The position numbers and the translations under genes are program-made. This document shows, piece after piece, positions 1 through 8,240 of a stretch of 64,000 nt of DNA. Each line of letters begins with the position of its first letter. The stretch's first letter is position 1. The notes under the pieces were generated by a model, which had not been told where the DNA came from, searched no databases, and saw only the letters and a program-made list of their open reading frames with translations. This stretch comes from an uncultured Saprospiraceae bacterium (lineage in GTDB: Bacteria; Bacteroidota; Bacteroidia; Chitinophagales; Saprospiraceae), in the NCBI GenBank assembly GCA_937959275.1, contig CALGLU010000001.1, forward strand, positions 60,471-124,470, read 5' to 3'.

Positions 1-995
1 CCTTAGTTGTCGCTTTAGAACTCAAAGAAACGAATCGAATCCTGCACGCAGCTCCTATGTTTCATCTAGCCGATGGCGCAATGACGCAAGGAGGTGTCTT
101 GGCTGGCAGCACACATGTTTTTATACCCATGTTTACACCAGCAGGAACAGTACAGGCTATACAAAATCACCAAGTTAGCCATGCCTTGTTAGTGCCAGTT
201 ATGATTCAAATGACAATCAATGATTCATCGATTAAAGAAGCTGATTTATCATCACTTGAATATATCTTATATGGTGCTTCTCCGATCGCAGAAGCTGTCT
301 TGATCCAAGCCATGGAGACATTCCCCAAAGCAAAGTTTGGACAAGGTTATGGCCAAACTGAATTGGCCCCACTCGCAACGATGCTAAGTCCTGAGTATCA
401 CGTCGTGGATGGACCCAAGGCAGGTAAACTAAAATCGGCAGGTCAAGCCATCACGTGCGTTGAAATCAAAATAGCAGACGAGCAAGGAAAGCCCCTACCC
501 TCTGGAGAAATTGGAGAAATTGCTGTAAAAGGACCCAATGCGATGGTTGGGTATTGGAACAAACCCGAAGAAACTGCGCAGTCCTTACGCAATGGCTGGG
601 TACATACTGGCGATGCTGGCTATATGGATGAGGATGGATTTGTTTTCTTGGTGGATCGTGTAAAAGATATGATCGTGTCTGGTGGTGAGAATGTATATTC
701 GGCGGAAGTAGAAAACGCTGTCATGAATCATCCTGCTGTTGATCAGGTCATTGTAGTGGGTATACCGTCTGATCAATGGGGCGAACAAGTTCACGCAGAA
801 GTCATTCTTAAGGCAGGACAGGAGGCATCTGCTGAATCGATCATTGCAAAGACAAAAGAATACATCGCAAACTATAAATGTCCAAGATCAATCAGTTTTC
901 GCACTGAGCCGTTTCCATTGTCAGGGGCAGGAAAGCTCTTGAAGAGAGATGTAAGAGCACCATATTGGGAAGGGAAAGAGAGACAGATTAATTAA
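1..995 (+). CDS. Acyl-CoA ligase (AMP-forming), 3' part only
   Basis: The C-terminal ~330 residues of an ANL-superfamily adenylate-forming enzyme. It would activate a fatty or other carboxylic acid to acyl-AMP and then acyl-CoA. The frame is open from base 3 back to the window edge, so the true start lies outside; the Met at 57 sits inside the family motif PMFH and is not a start. Visible motifs are YGASP, GQGYGQTE (adenine-binding A5), HTGDAGYMDEDGF with DRVKDMIVSGGENV (A7/A8 hinge) and a late GKLLKR lysine (A10 catalytic Lys). Substrate chain length cannot be told from this part. A second, more distant ligase lies at 55995-57677. A hairpin at 1118-1158 probably ends transcription between this gene and the convergent gene at 1175. 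Confidence 0.9.
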   Translation, partial: LVVALELKETNRILHAAPMFHLADGAMTQGGVLAGSTHVFIPMFTPAGTVQAIQNHQVSHALLVPVMIQMTINDSSIKEADLSSLEYILYGASPIAEAVLIQAMETFPKAKFGQGYGQTELAPLATMLSPEYHVVDGPKAGKLKSAGQAITCVEIKIADEQGKPLPSGEIGEIAVKGPNAMVGYWNKPEETAQSLRNGWVHTGDAGYMDEDGFVFLVDRVKDMIVSGGENVYSAEVENAVMNHPAVDQVIVVGIPSDQWGEQVHAEVILKAGQEASAESIIAKTKEYIANYKCPRSISFRTEPFPLSGAGKLLKRDVRAPYWEGKERQIN

Positions 996-1117
996 TTAGA
1001 GCAGGCAAAAATAAAGGCAATTTTTATAAACTGCTAACTTGTACCTCTTGCACTCGGTAACAACGTTTAATCGATGCTCTTTTTGCAAAACCTTGGTCTC
1101 GGCAAAATCAGCAATTA

Positions 1118-1158
1118 AAAAAGCCACACAATCGTTGATTATGTGGCTTTATATTTTT
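1118..1158. terminator. Bidirectional Rho-independent terminator
   Basis: An inverted repeat of about 13 bp (AAAGCCACA...TGTGGCTTT, one mismatch) with a short loop. It is flanked by an A-run on the left and a T-rich run on the right. It sits between two convergent genes ending at 995 (+) and 1175 (-), so it can serve both. Confidence 0.75.
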
Positions 1159-1174
1159 TCTTTTAACTGACTGT

Positions 1175-1891
1175 TTAGAAGCCAAATCCTCCGCCCATGC
1201 CACCCATGGCGCTTTGGAATTCTTCCATTGTCATTTTCTTGTATCCGTTTTCATCGACAGCAAAATTCGCATCATCCACGGCATCTTTCAAATCAACAGT
1301 TGTCATAATGATTTTCACTTCTGGCATCTCCATAATGAATTCTAATGGAAATCCTGGAAATTCAGAGATATCAATGCCTTGGACATTTGCTTTAACTTTG
1401 ATTTCTTCACTGACATAGGCATGAAAACTTGCATCAGCCATTTCTGCATCTTTTGGAGTTGCTACGACCTTATAACATTCATAACCAGCTATCGTTTTGG
1501 TATCTGTTTTATCTGCTTTAAATTCTAAATCCGCCATTGGATTTGGATTCTCCGCTTTAAGTCGATCGGATTCTGCTTTTGTCGATTGGACTAGCATTTT
1601 GTTACCCATGGCATCCATAAACATATTGAAATTACCATCTGCATCTACAACATTTTTCACTGTGATCATGCCACCCATCATATTCAATGCAGTTAATGTC
1701 TTTCCATCTTTATGAAATATCTCAGTTTCTGTGCCCTTGAGCATCTCCATCATAGCAGCTGACTCGGGGTTTGATGATTCTATATCCGAAATTTCCATCT
1801 TAATGTATACTTCTGACAGCTCTTTTTGTGCTGTAATGGAAGTCCCGATTAATAAGGCAACAGCAAAAAGAAAGGTTTGTAATAATTTCAT
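1175..1891 (-). CDS. Secreted DUF4412/GLPGLI-like protein
   Basis: A predicted periplasmic or surface protein of ~238 residues of unknown function. I start it at the ATG at 1891, because the Lys-Leu-Leu start followed by a hydrophobic stretch ending in ITAQ is a typical Bacteroidota signal peptide; the upstream Met adds ten polar residues. The centre carries an IAGYECYKVV segment, which recalls DUF4412/GLPGLI families where 'aGy.c.k....' precedes a strand-rich domain. Met is unusually frequent, and the tail is glycine-rich (GGMGGGFGF). It stands alone, convergent to the acyl-CoA ligase. The family assignment is by pattern memory and only moderately sure. Confidence 0.7.
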   Translation of the reverse strand: MKLLQTFLFAVALLIGTSITAQKELSEVYIKMEISDIESSNPESAAMMEMLKGTETEIFHKDGKTLTALNMMGGMITVKNVVDADGNFNMFMDAMGNKMLVQSTKAESDRLKAENPNPMADLEFKADKTDTKTIAGYECYKVVATPKDAEMADASFHAYVSEEIKVKANVQGIDISEFPGFPLEFIMEMPEVKIIMTTVDLKDAVDDANFAVDENGYKKMTMEEFQSAMGGMGGGFGF

Positions 1892-1989
1892 GTATTTGTT
1901 TTTTGAATTATGGTTCAACATACTAATGTCTAAACCAGCGAAATAGTTTGAGATATTAATTTATTTAGATAAAATTAAGCTTTAGAACT

Positions 1990-2529
1990 TCAATAGATCC
2001 ATTCATCGAGGTATTTAACGAATATTTTGCATAGATTATTTGCATCTGAAATGGCCCTATGATGGACGCCTTCAAACTCAAATCCCTCCTTTTTTAGCAC
2101 CGTTTTGAGTCCAGTGTACCGATCTACATTCTTAATTCTATGATACTGCCCTTTTAGATTTGTAAAACTATCTAGCCAATCTTTCTCCAGTTGATGTAAG
2201 TCACAATCATTTCGAATCATTTGAATATCAAAATCTCCCCAAGCACATAAGATATAGTCATCGTACAATTCAATCCAGTCCTTAAAATCTTCAATAACCT
2301 TTGGGAATGTAGCAGCAGAATCTACCTGTTGTTGAGTGATAGTCGTCAATTCCGTACAAAAATATGAAAGTGTTGGATTCACCGATGGCTTAACAAATCG
2401 GCTAAACTTCCCAATCGTTTCTCCATATTGGTTGATTTTGTATGCTCCTATTTCAATAATTTCATTGGCACCATGAGGGGGTCTACCCCTCCAACATGTC
2501 GCCTCTAGATCGTAAATTATAAAATTCAA
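1990..2529 (-). CDS. DEDDh 3'-5' exonuclease (ERI-1/KapD-like)
   Basis: A predicted single-domain DnaQ-fold exonuclease of 179 residues that would remove 3'-terminal nucleotides from RNA or DNA. Exo I is YDLEATCW (Asp7 and Glu9), Exo II is WGDFD around residue 96-100 and Exo III is HHRAISDA near 155-162, giving the complete D-E-D-D-h set. The ATCWRGRPP stretch after Exo I is typical of the ERI-1/KapD-like subgroup. The initiation codon is TTG at 2529; in this frame no ATG lies between it and the end of the upstream acyltransferase gene 14 bases away. It is probably co-transcribed with that acyltransferase and engB. Confidence 0.85.
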   Translation of the reverse strand: MNFIIYDLEATCWRGRPPHGANEIIEIGAYKINQYGETIGKFSRFVKPSVNPTLSYFCTELTTITQQQVDSAATFPKVIEDFKDWIELYDDYILCAWGDFDIQMIRNDCDLHQLEKDWLDSFTNLKGQYHRIKNVDRYTGLKTVLKKEGFEFEGVHHRAISDANNLCKIFVKYLDEWIY

Positions 2530-2543
2530 ATTTTCTATTTCAT

Positions 2544-4229
2544 CTAAGCACTTTGAAGTTCTGCCTGTGCTTGTGTTGCTAATACACTCTCAATTTGATA
2601 GCCTACCAAATGATTGTGGTAATAATATAATAATTTCAAATCGCGAGACTGAAATGCAGTTTTGTGCCTTAGTAAGGGGAGTAATTTATGATAAGATCCT
2701 AAAAAGTGCAAACCTCTATCGATAAATTCGTCAACTGGCAAGTTAAAGCTTTCTGAACAGATAAGTGCACCTGCCCGTTCTTGAGTCTTCACATACTCAA
2801 TGGCTGCTGCAATCATTTGTTTAAATTGATCACCTGGGATAAGAAGATCTTTAGCCGGTAAGCGCAAGAAATTGTATATATCCAACTTACTATTCTGACG
2901 CCTAAGATATTGAAATGCTACAAAAGCCACCATATGGCTCTCCAATATTATATTTTCTTTAGAGAATGACTCTAAAATTTTCCCACCTAGGACATTGGTA
3001 TATTGAAATTCTCTCTGCTCATCTGTCGTTAACTCGCCACCCGCTTTGAAGTAGTCCAGAATATTCAAAGGTTTATTACGCGCATCAAAACTGACACCTT
3101 CCGTATTGACTTTATTCCCAAAAACATCCATCGGTTCGCCAAAATTGAACAATACTTCTGAGTCTTTGCGCCACAAACGACGAAGAAACCCGAGCATTGC
3201 CCGAGGGCCGGAACCGCCTGGCTTATCTCTGATAAATCGCTCTTTTCCCTCTTTGCTTAGATGTTGCTCTACTAATGATTTTGCTTCCAATACAAAATGA
3301 TAGCCGACTGTCATTGGGACAACAAATATTTTATGTGGAGATCCTGCTTGACACAGATTACGCTGCGCCTCCATCATAGTGCCAAATAAGCCGAGCTTGA
3401 TATATTTTTCAAATTCTCCACTCCTAGACCTTGTACCTCCAGGATAGAATAAGGTGTTGACTCCTTTTTGTATAGACAGCGTTGAAAATGTTTTTAGAGT
3501 CGATAAATACAGAGGATTCTTTTTGCGTCTATCTATTTTGTAGGCTCCTAGTCTATTAATGTAATAGGCAACCAGTTCGTAGTCAAACAAATTTAATCCA
3601 GCTCCGTAAGAAAAAGCAGGAATACCCACTTTGGTGTCTATCGCAAAGCCCATCAGAATAGAGTCAAGATTACTAAAATGATTGGGTACGATGACAACTG
3701 TCCCTTTTTCGAACAGCGCTCTGACTTCTTCTATATGCCCATAAAACTTGATTTTTTCTGCCACTTGTTTTTTAGTACCCCAGGGTCTCCACGATCCGGG
3801 TGACCTACCCTTGTTATATATTCGTCGGAAGAAAAAGCTCAATAATTTCCGAGCAAATCGGAAGGTATTGGGCTGGAAACTGCCAACGATTTCTTCTGAA
3901 TACCGATTGATAATCTTCTTCAGTAAATCACGATTAAGCTCTTCTTCATTGGTATCACCGGTATTGGCTTTGAGCTCCGATTCCAGTTTTTTCCAATATT
4001 GAGATTCATTTGGTGGATCGACCTTCCAAGGGTTGGTTTTGACTCTGATTCTCTCTTGATATATTGTCATAGCCAATACAGCCCTCAATTCTTCCACAGA
4101 TTTACCATCTGTGAACTTCTTTTGTGTATATGCAATCATCTCCTTGACCAAAATCTCTCGAGTTCGACTTAGCTTATTGATTGGCCATTTCTCAATATTG
4201 GGCTCTATATGTGGATAATTTTCTGTCAT
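2544..4229 (-). CDS. PlsC/PlsB-like glycerol-phosphate acyltransferase
   Basis: A predicted membrane-associated acyltransferase of ~561 residues that transfers acyl chains to (lyso)phosphatidate-type acceptors. The PlsC core shows NHFSNLDS (H-x4-D catalytic motif I) near residue 190 and FYPGGTRSRSG (motif III, normally FPEGTRS; here Glu is replaced by Gly). Long N- and C-terminal extensions make it bigger than a standard PlsC and closer to the PlsB-like group found in Bacteroidota. I choose ATG 4229 (MTENYPHI), because homologues I recall begin with a YPHI-containing segment; a GTG at 4265 would add 12 residues. The engB gene ends just upstream, suggesting one transcript engB-acyltransferase-exonuclease. 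Confidence 0.85.
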   Translation of the reverse strand: MTENYPHIEPNIEKWPINKLSRTREILVKEMIAYTQKKFTDGKSVEELRAVLAMTIYQERIRVKTNPWKVDPPNESQYWKKLESELKANTGDTNEEELNRDLLKKIINRYSEEIVGSFQPNTFRFARKLLSFFFRRIYNKGRSPGSWRPWGTKKQVAEKIKFYGHIEEVRALFEKGTVVIVPNHFSNLDSILMGFAIDTKVGIPAFSYGAGLNLFDYELVAYYINRLGAYKIDRRKKNPLYLSTLKTFSTLSIQKGVNTLFYPGGTRSRSGEFEKYIKLGLFGTMMEAQRNLCQAGSPHKIFVVPMTVGYHFVLEAKSLVEQHLSKEGKERFIRDKPGGSGPRAMLGFLRRLWRKDSEVLFNFGEPMDVFGNKVNTEGVSFDARNKPLNILDYFKAGGELTTDEQREFQYTNVLGGKILESFSKENIILESHMVAFVAFQYLRRQNSKLDIYNFLRLPAKDLLIPGDQFKQMIAAAIEYVKTQERAGALICSESFNLPVDEFIDRGLHFLGSYHKLLPLLRHKTAFQSRDLKLLYYYHNHLVGYQIESVLATQAQAELQSA

Positions 4230-4285
4230 GAGCTGTGTAAAAATAAGCAAGGAAGCTGGATACACGAGTGATCTGATGAAGCACT

Positions 4286-4891
4286 CTATTTTGCTGCGTG
4301 CATCTTGTTGATTTCTGCTATAAAGCTAAGGATATCTTCTCTTCCGAGTGTTGTTTTGGATGAAGTAATAAATTGTTGAGGTAATTCTTCCCAAGATTCT
4401 AATAACTCCGCATTTATCGATTCGATGTTTTGTTTGATTTCGGCTTCTTTTAATTTATCTGTTTTTGTGAATACGATGACAAACGCAATGCGCTGCGCAC
4501 CAAGCCAATTAACAAACTCTTTATCAATCTCTTGGAGTGTATGCCTGCTGTCTATGAGGACAAATGTACATTGCAATGATGATCGAGTCTCCAAGTATTT
4601 CTCAATCATGTGCTCAAATTTAGCCCGCTTCCTTTTGGAGACTGTCGCATAGCCATATCCAGGTAAGTCAACCAGTTGCCAGGTCTCATTAACATCAAAT
4701 AAGTTGATTAATTGGGTCTTACCAGGTGTATTGGAGACACGCGCCATGTTTTTTCGACGGCAAAGCATATTGATCAAAGAAGATTTGCCAACATTCGACC
4801 GGCCTATAAAGGCATATTCTGGGAGCTTTTCAGGTGGACAAGTCCCAACTGATACGTAACTCCCGACAAATTGCACATCAAGATCCTGCAT
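4286..4891 (-). CDS. engB: Ribosome biogenesis GTPase EngB/YsxC
   Basis: An essential-type circularly ordinary GTPase (TrmE-Era-EngA-EngB-Septin family) needed for large-subunit assembly. G1 GRSNVGKSS lies at residues 30-38, the G2 region at TPGKTQ, G3 is DLPGYGYA, G4 TKTDK and G5 SSKTTLG. Length (~201) matches the family. I start at ATG 4891 (MQDLDVQF); the longer frame begins at a GTG three codons upstream. It is transcribed divergently from the outer-membrane protein gene at 5023, so regulatory sequence for both must lie in the ~130-base gap. Confidence 0.95.
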   Translation of the reverse strand: MQDLDVQFVGSYVSVGTCPPEKLPEYAFIGRSNVGKSSLINMLCRRKNMARVSNTPGKTQLINLFDVNETWQLVDLPGYGYATVSKRKRAKFEHMIEKYLETRSSLQCTFVLIDSRHTLQEIDKEFVNWLGAQRIAFVIVFTKTDKLKEAEIKQNIESINAELLESWEELPQQFITSSKTTLGREDILSFIAEINKMHAAK

Positions 4892-5022
4892 GAACGGCAC
4901 TTTATTTGATATTATGAAATAGAACTAAGCTTAATAAGTTCATTATTGTGAACGCTAGTTTTTTTATAAAGAGGCCAAAGGTACTCTATTGCTTGTTCTC
5001 GATAACTTCTAAAATATCAATT

Positions 5023-5655
5023 ATGAAAAAGACCCTAATTCTGCTAGTCTTTGCGAGTTTTTTATCAACAACATTGAGTTCACAGATCGAATTTGGTATG
5101 AAAGCAGGATTGCATTCGCTAGATTTAGTCTCTGAATCTATTGTATTACCAGGTTCAGATCAGGATTTTGAAGTCGATTTTGTTGAATCCGAGTATGGCT
5201 TTCAATTTGGATTATACACTCGAATAAAATTATTTGGTATCTATATAGAGCCAGCTGCGATGCTCCACTCCACGTCAATAAATTATACATTGGATGAGAT
5301 CGGTGATGAAGGTGTTATCGGTGCTGTGCGCAATGAAAAATTTACAAATCTGGATATTCCAGTGATGATTGGCTTCAAATTGCTCTTTGTGAAAGCATTC
5401 TTTGGACCAGTGGCCCACCTAAATATAAGTAGCGCCTCAGATTTGATTGATATTCCTGCATATGCACAGCGTTTTGATAAGGCGACATATGGTTTTCAAG
5501 CAGGCTTAGGATTTGAGCTCTGGAAATTACGCTTTGAAGCTAAGTATGAAGGTAATCTATCAAAATTCGGAGAGCATATATACGTAGGAGATGATAATTT
5601 CGCCTTTGACAACAGACCATCACGCATTATTGCCAATGTTGGCTATCGCTTTTAG
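5023..5655 (+). CDS. PorT-like outer-membrane beta-barrel protein
   Basis: A 210-residue predicted outer-membrane protein. It has a signal peptide (MKKTLILLVFASFLSTTLSSQ), starts its mature part with the FGMKAGLHS pattern typical of PorT-family/OmpW-like 8-stranded barrels, and ends in ...VGYRF, a C-terminal aromatic barrel signal. The ATG at 5023 is preferred over an upstream Met at 4948, because the extra 25 residues precede the signal peptide and are basic and poorly ordered. No substrate or partner can be named. It is monocistronic and followed by a hairpin terminator at 5734. Confidence 0.8.
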   Translation: MKKTLILLVFASFLSTTLSSQIEFGMKAGLHSLDLVSESIVLPGSDQDFEVDFVESEYGFQFGLYTRIKLFGIYIEPAAMLHSTSINYTLDEIGDEGVIGAVRNEKFTNLDIPVMIGFKLLFVKAFFGPVAHLNISSASDLIDIPAYAQRFDKATYGFQAGLGFELWKLRFEAKYEGNLSKFGEHIYVGDDNFAFDNRPSRIIANVGYRF

Positions 5656-5696
5656 TGATCGCTTGAAAAGTTGGAACAATGCTTGCATATAAGTTA

Positions 5697-5768
5697 AACA
5701 GTAGACGTTTGTGCTACTGTTAAAATCAACCGCAGCCTCGAAGCTTTCAGTTTCGGGGCTTTTTCTTT
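5697..5768 (+). terminator. Rho-independent terminator after the barrel gene
   Basis: Two hairpins in a row: AACAGTAG/CTACTGTT at 5697-5721 (perfect 8-bp stem), then AGCCTCGAA/TTCGGGGCT at 5734-5760 (one G-T pair) followed directly by TTTTCTTT. The second has the standard layout of an intrinsic terminator on the plus strand. Confidence 0.75.
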
Positions 5769-5831
5769 CCCCAAGTAGCTCTTTCAGCCGAGAATATATA
5801 TTACCTTTGTGATAGACCAAGCAAACCCTAA

Positions 5832-6890
5832 ATGGGAGATTATACGTTACTTATTCTATTTTTCTCTATTTCTATTGTTTTTTCATTTTTGTGCTCTATC
5901 TGGGAGGCAGTGCTTCTTAGCATAACGCCATCTTATGTCCAAGTCAAAGTACAAGAAAAGACTAAGGTTGGAGATTTACTGCAATCTTTTAAAGCTAATA
6001 TCGATAGACCTTTAGCTGCCATACTAACGATGAATACAATCGCTCATACAGCTGGAGCTATTGGAGTCGGTGCTACAGCAACTAAAATTTGGCCAGGTAA
6101 TCTAGCTGCGACCATTGTATCTGTTGTTATGACACTAGCGATTTTATTTTTATCGGAAATTATTCCCAAGACAATCGGAGCCAATAACTGGAAAGGCCTG
6201 GCTCCCTTCACAGTGAAAAGCTTAAATTTTATCATAAAAGCACTCTACCCTCTTGTTTGGTTTAGTCAGATTATTACTAAAAGGCTAAAGAAGGATAAGA
6301 GTAAAAGTGTCTTAAGTCGTTCAGATTTTATGGCGATGGGCCAGGTAGCATCAGATACGGGTGTTTTAGAAACTGGTGAATCTAGAATATTTGAAAACTT
6401 ACTCCGATTTAAATCGCTGGAAGCGAAAGATATTATGACGCCGAGGACAGTTGTTTTGGCAGCTCAAGAAGAAATGACTATTGGTGATTTTTATAATGAG
6501 AATAAAAATCTCCGGTTCTCTAGAATTCCAGTCTATGGTGAAAGTAAAGATCAAATATCCGGCTTCTTGCTCAAGGATGATCTCTTATCCTCAATAATAA
6601 ATAATAAACAGGACAGCCCGCTGTCTTCAATTAAACGTTCAATCGAAATTGTCACTGAGTCACAAAATCTGATCAAACTCTATGAAGATCTGATCGAAAA
6701 GCGTGCCCACATCGCTTTAGTCGTTGACGAGTTTGGCGGCATGGCCGGCATTGTCACGATGGAAGATATTGTCGAGACTCTCTTTGGTCTAGAAATCATG
6801 GATGAGTTTGATAATGTCGAAGACATGCAGAAGCTTGCCCGTAAGAAATGGGAGGAGAGAGCGAAGAAGCTTGGCTTGTTAGAAGAATAA
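5832..6890 (+). CDS. CNNM/CBS-domain membrane protein (CorC/HlyC/TlyC family)
   Basis: A 352-residue integral membrane protein. The first ~160 residues form a DUF21/CNNM region with four hydrophobic helices and the SEIIPKTIGA motif that marks this family. A CBS pair follows (DIMTPRTVVLA near 200, then DEFGGMAGIVTMEDIVETLFG near 295-315). CNNM proteins are associated with Mg2+ export or homeostasis, with ATP/AMP-responsive CBS domains; the transported ion here is inferred from the family. The C-terminal CorC_HlyC domain present in longer members is absent. It is monocistronic, and ~470 noncoding bases follow. Confidence 0.9.
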   Translation: MGDYTLLILFFSISIVFSFLCSIWEAVLLSITPSYVQVKVQEKTKVGDLLQSFKANIDRPLAAILTMNTIAHTAGAIGVGATATKIWPGNLAATIVSVVMTLAILFLSEIIPKTIGANNWKGLAPFTVKSLNFIIKALYPLVWFSQIITKRLKKDKSKSVLSRSDFMAMGQVASDTGVLETGESRIFENLLRFKSLEAKDIMTPRTVVLAAQEEMTIGDFYNENKNLRFSRIPVYGESKDQISGFLLKDDLLSSIINNKQDSPLSSIKRSIEIVTESQNLIKLYEDLIEKRAHIALVVDEFGGMAGIVTMEDIVETLFGLEIMDEFDNVEDMQKLARKKWEERAKKLGLLEE

Positions 6891-6994
6891 ATACTCTATT
6901 GTCGCAGAGTGTTGAATGAGGGAAATGAATGAACAACCCCTCGCTAACATTGATACCATGATCTAATTTGTTGGAAAACAAATTAGTTTAAGTT

Positions 6995-7051
6995 CACCAT
7001 CCTCTTTTAAAACCAAATAAAAATATCGTTGGTCAGGAGACCAATAACCGC
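6995..7051 (+). repeat. Intergenic hairpin repeat, copy A
   Basis: First unit of a noncoding repeat in the 6891-7359 gap. It contains the perfect palindrome TTGGTC-AGGA-GACCAA (7029-7044), preceded by an A-rich AACCAAATAAAAAT stretch. The same order recurs exactly 161 bases downstream in copy B. No coding frame is conserved between units. Confidence 0.7.
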
Positions 7052-7155
7052 TTATGATTTTTATAGGCGAACATTGATTCCATAATCGCTCTTTGTGGTA
7101 TTTTACCAATAATTGCTACAGAAGAATGACATTAGTAACAAACTCAGCTACAGCG

Positions 7156-7286
7156 CACCGTCCTGTTTTTAACCACATAAAAAATGTCATTGGTCAGGAG
7201 ACCAACAACGGCCCATCATATTTCAGGTAGATACCTAGATACCAATCGCCTTTGTTAGCTGTGTCACCAACAGGAACCCGACAACT
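7156..7286 (+). repeat. Intergenic hairpin repeat, copy B with trailing half-unit
   Basis: Second unit. TTGGTC-AGGA-GACCAA (7190-7205) is preceded by CACCGTCCTG...AACCACATAAAAAATGTCA and followed by ACAACGGCCC. At 7261-7286 comes GTGTCACCAACAGGAACCCG, which restarts a unit and is matched by copy C at 11425. The rest of the 6891-7359 gap holds the terminator at 7301; I see nothing else in it. Confidence 0.7.
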
Positions 7287-7300
7287 AATTAAAAACCAGA

Positions 7301-7337
7301 CAAAAAAAATGAGCTTAAGGAAATCCTCAAGCTCATT
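7301..7337 (-). terminator. Rho-independent terminator of the IPTL-tail gene
   Basis: Read on the minus strand, a 12-bp stem (ATGAGCTTGAGG/CCTTAAGCTCAT, one G-T pair, 4-base loop) is followed by a run of eight T. It lies 23 bases past the stop of the gene at 7360. Confidence 0.8.
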
Positions 7338-7359
7338 AGTTTATTATGTGTTCGTCGTT

Positions 7360-8151
7360 TTAAAGTGCCAATTGTCTCTGTTTTATCGTTACAATTCCAA
7401 AAATAAGTAACAATATGGATAAGCTAATCAATCCCCATTCTCCCATTGTAGGAATAGAATCAGCAACCGGTGGCACTGGAGTTAATGCAAAAGAAACATT
7501 ATCATACCACACACCAGTCGGCGCAAAACCAGTGGCATAATTTATAAAGCCCCATTGAATAATAAAACCATCCCAAGCTCCATCAATGGTGACATCCAAA
7601 GACGAAGTTGTAAATGCGGTTGCAGCAGATGTATCGAATGAATCAAAATACACTGTCGCGAATCCATTATTTGGATCAAGGACTTTGATGAATGCAGATA
7701 ATTCAATCAAGTTTGGATCATTTGCTAGATCAGGCGTGCCATTAGGCGATAACTGATGATCAAACATAAATGTGTAATCTTCATTTACATCTGCAGCTCC
7801 AAGCGTTGCTTCTGAGAAGACAATGGCCTCAATGTAATTGCCATTATTATGATCTCCATTAGCATAATCACTATAGACATTAAATACAGTGTTACCTCCA
7901 TCATCTGCTGTAGAGGAAAATCCAGCCCCACCATTTGGTGCAGGAAAAGAAAAGTAATTGTATAGAAATCCAGTTCTATCAGGATTTGAGAAAACGTTTG
8001 CCCCAACTAACCAAGTGCCTCCTAAAAGAGCATTATCTGGAGGGACAGTATAGGATTCAAAATCATCTGCAAAATTAATTTGAGCAGTACTTGTGTTTAT
8101 TGAAATGCAACACAGGGCAATAGAAAGGATAAGGTAACTCAGGATTTTCAT
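7360..8151 (-). CDS. Secreted protein with IPTL-CTERM-like C-terminal sorting signal
   Basis: A 263-residue exported protein with a signal peptide (hydrophobic to ~residue 20, STAQ cleavage region). Its beta-rich, Asn/Asp/Gly-rich body of ~200 residues resembles PEP-CTERM-type lectin-like domains (DDFESY near the start, WYDNVSF near the end). The last ~30 residues read IPTMGEWG, then a hydrophobic helix, then a basic end KQRQ. That is the three-part layout of IPTL-CTERM signals processed by exosortase-type enzymes. No exosortase gene is in the window. The body's function is unknown; carbohydrate binding is only a guess from fold-like pattern. A clear terminator follows. Confidence 0.8.
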   Translation of the reverse strand: MKILSYLILSIALCCISINTSTAQINFADDFESYTVPPDNALLGGTWLVGANVFSNPDRTGFLYNYFSFPAPNGGAGFSSTADDGGNTVFNVYSDYANGDHNNGNYIEAIVFSEATLGAADVNEDYTFMFDHQLSPNGTPDLANDPNLIELSAFIKVLDPNNGFATVYFDSFDTSAATAFTTSSLDVTIDGAWDGFIIQWGFINYATGFAPTGVWYDNVSFALTPVPPVADSIPTMGEWGLISLSILLLIFGIVTIKQRQLAL

Positions 8152-8240
8152 GTTTGAATAATTATGCTGTGAATATATTATTTTACTTTGTTTTGAGCTA
8201 GTTTCAGATAAGTTTTTGTCAATATGATCAATGAAAGAAA

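Noticed and set aside
57..995. Met at 57 as a true start of the acyl-CoA ligase
   Set aside because: It lies within the conserved PMFH motif, and the frame continues upstream to the window edge with family-like residues.
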